Source: Phycisphaerales bacterium (GTDB lineage Bacteria > Planctomycetota > Phycisphaerae > Sedimentisphaerales > Anaerohalosphaeraceae). From it: 7,149 bases of DNA. The first letter of the stretch is position 1. Each line of letters begins with the position of its first letter. A model generated the notes under the pieces. That model saw only the letters and a program-made list of their open reading frames with translations, did no database searches and was not told the DNA's origin. The stretch covers positions 1 to 7,149 of the forward strand of contig DSDR01000076.1 in the NCBI GenBank assembly GCA_011048645.1. The letters run 5' to 3'. The position numbers were made by a program, and so were the translations under genes. Positions 7,047-7,149 of the stretch are shown piece by piece.

Positions 7047-7075
7047 ACTGTACCGTCAGAGAGATTATTTGTCAA
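7047..7075 (-). promoter_or_regulatory. Sigma70-type promoter upstream of the prepilin gene
   Basis: On the minus strand a perfect -35 box TTGACA (7070-7075) is followed, after exactly 17 bp, by TACAGT (7047-7052; 4 of 6 matches to TATAAT). A perfect TATAAT overlaps it at 7042-7047, but at 22 bp it is too far from the -35 for a standard promoter. The sequence upstream (7076-7149) is AT-rich and UP-element-like. Transcription would start near 7040, leaving a leader of roughly 45-50 nt. It is the best promoter-like sequence I found in the window and may drive the prepilin gene and possibly the whole gene row. Confidence 0.65.
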
Positions 7076-7149
7076 GCACAAAAAAATTTTAATCTTCCTT
7101 TTGTATGTTATTTGTATTTACATATAAAAAGGCAACAATTGTCTTAGAG

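Noticed and set aside
7076..7149. Start of another gene or a second promoter in the AT-rich right edge
   Set aside because: No coding frame or pair of well-spaced promoter boxes stands out; the palindrome ACAATTGT (7135-7142) is too short to interpret.

Overview
The window carries five protein genes, all on the minus strand, so it reads right to left. The likely source is a member of the PVC superphylum, most plausibly a planctomycete of the Phycisphaerae/Sedimentisphaerales type. This rests on the prepilin-like protein with an H-X9-DG motif and a WPAWMQ tail, a style very common in those genomes, together with a sulfatase, DUF4214-like and GH71/99-like repertoire. It is an inference from protein style, not from a phylogenetic marker.

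Layout in direction of transcription. An AT-rich leader (6993-7149) holds a good sigma70-type promoter and a small 5'-UTR hairpin. Next comes a type II pseudopilin-like H-X9-DG protein (6156-6992). A 251-bp gap follows (5905-6155) with several nested inverted repeats that look like a folded RNA or mRNA-processing element. After it come four tightly spaced genes: a predicted lipoprotein metallophosphoesterase (5029-5904), a Tat-type formylglycine sulfatase (3432-4976), a large lipoprotein joining a right-handed beta-helix, a DUF4214-like segment and a GH71/99-like glycoside hydrolase domain (523-3369), and the first 152 codons of a GH99-like glycoside hydrolase that runs off the left edge (1-458).

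The four downstream genes are separated by only about 50-65 bp, with no convincing terminator between them, so they are probably one operon. Every product has an export signal. Together they look like an extracytoplasmic glycan-degradation set: two hydrolases related to the GH71/GH99 groups (GH99 is known for endo-alpha-mannosidase/mannanase activity), a sulfatase to remove sulfate esters, and a phosphoesterase that could remove phosphate esters or act on another substrate. A sulfated, possibly phosphorylated, alpha-mannan-like glycan is a reasonable hypothesis, but the substrate cannot be read from the sequence. No tRNA, rRNA, CRISPR array, insertion sequence or integrase was seen.
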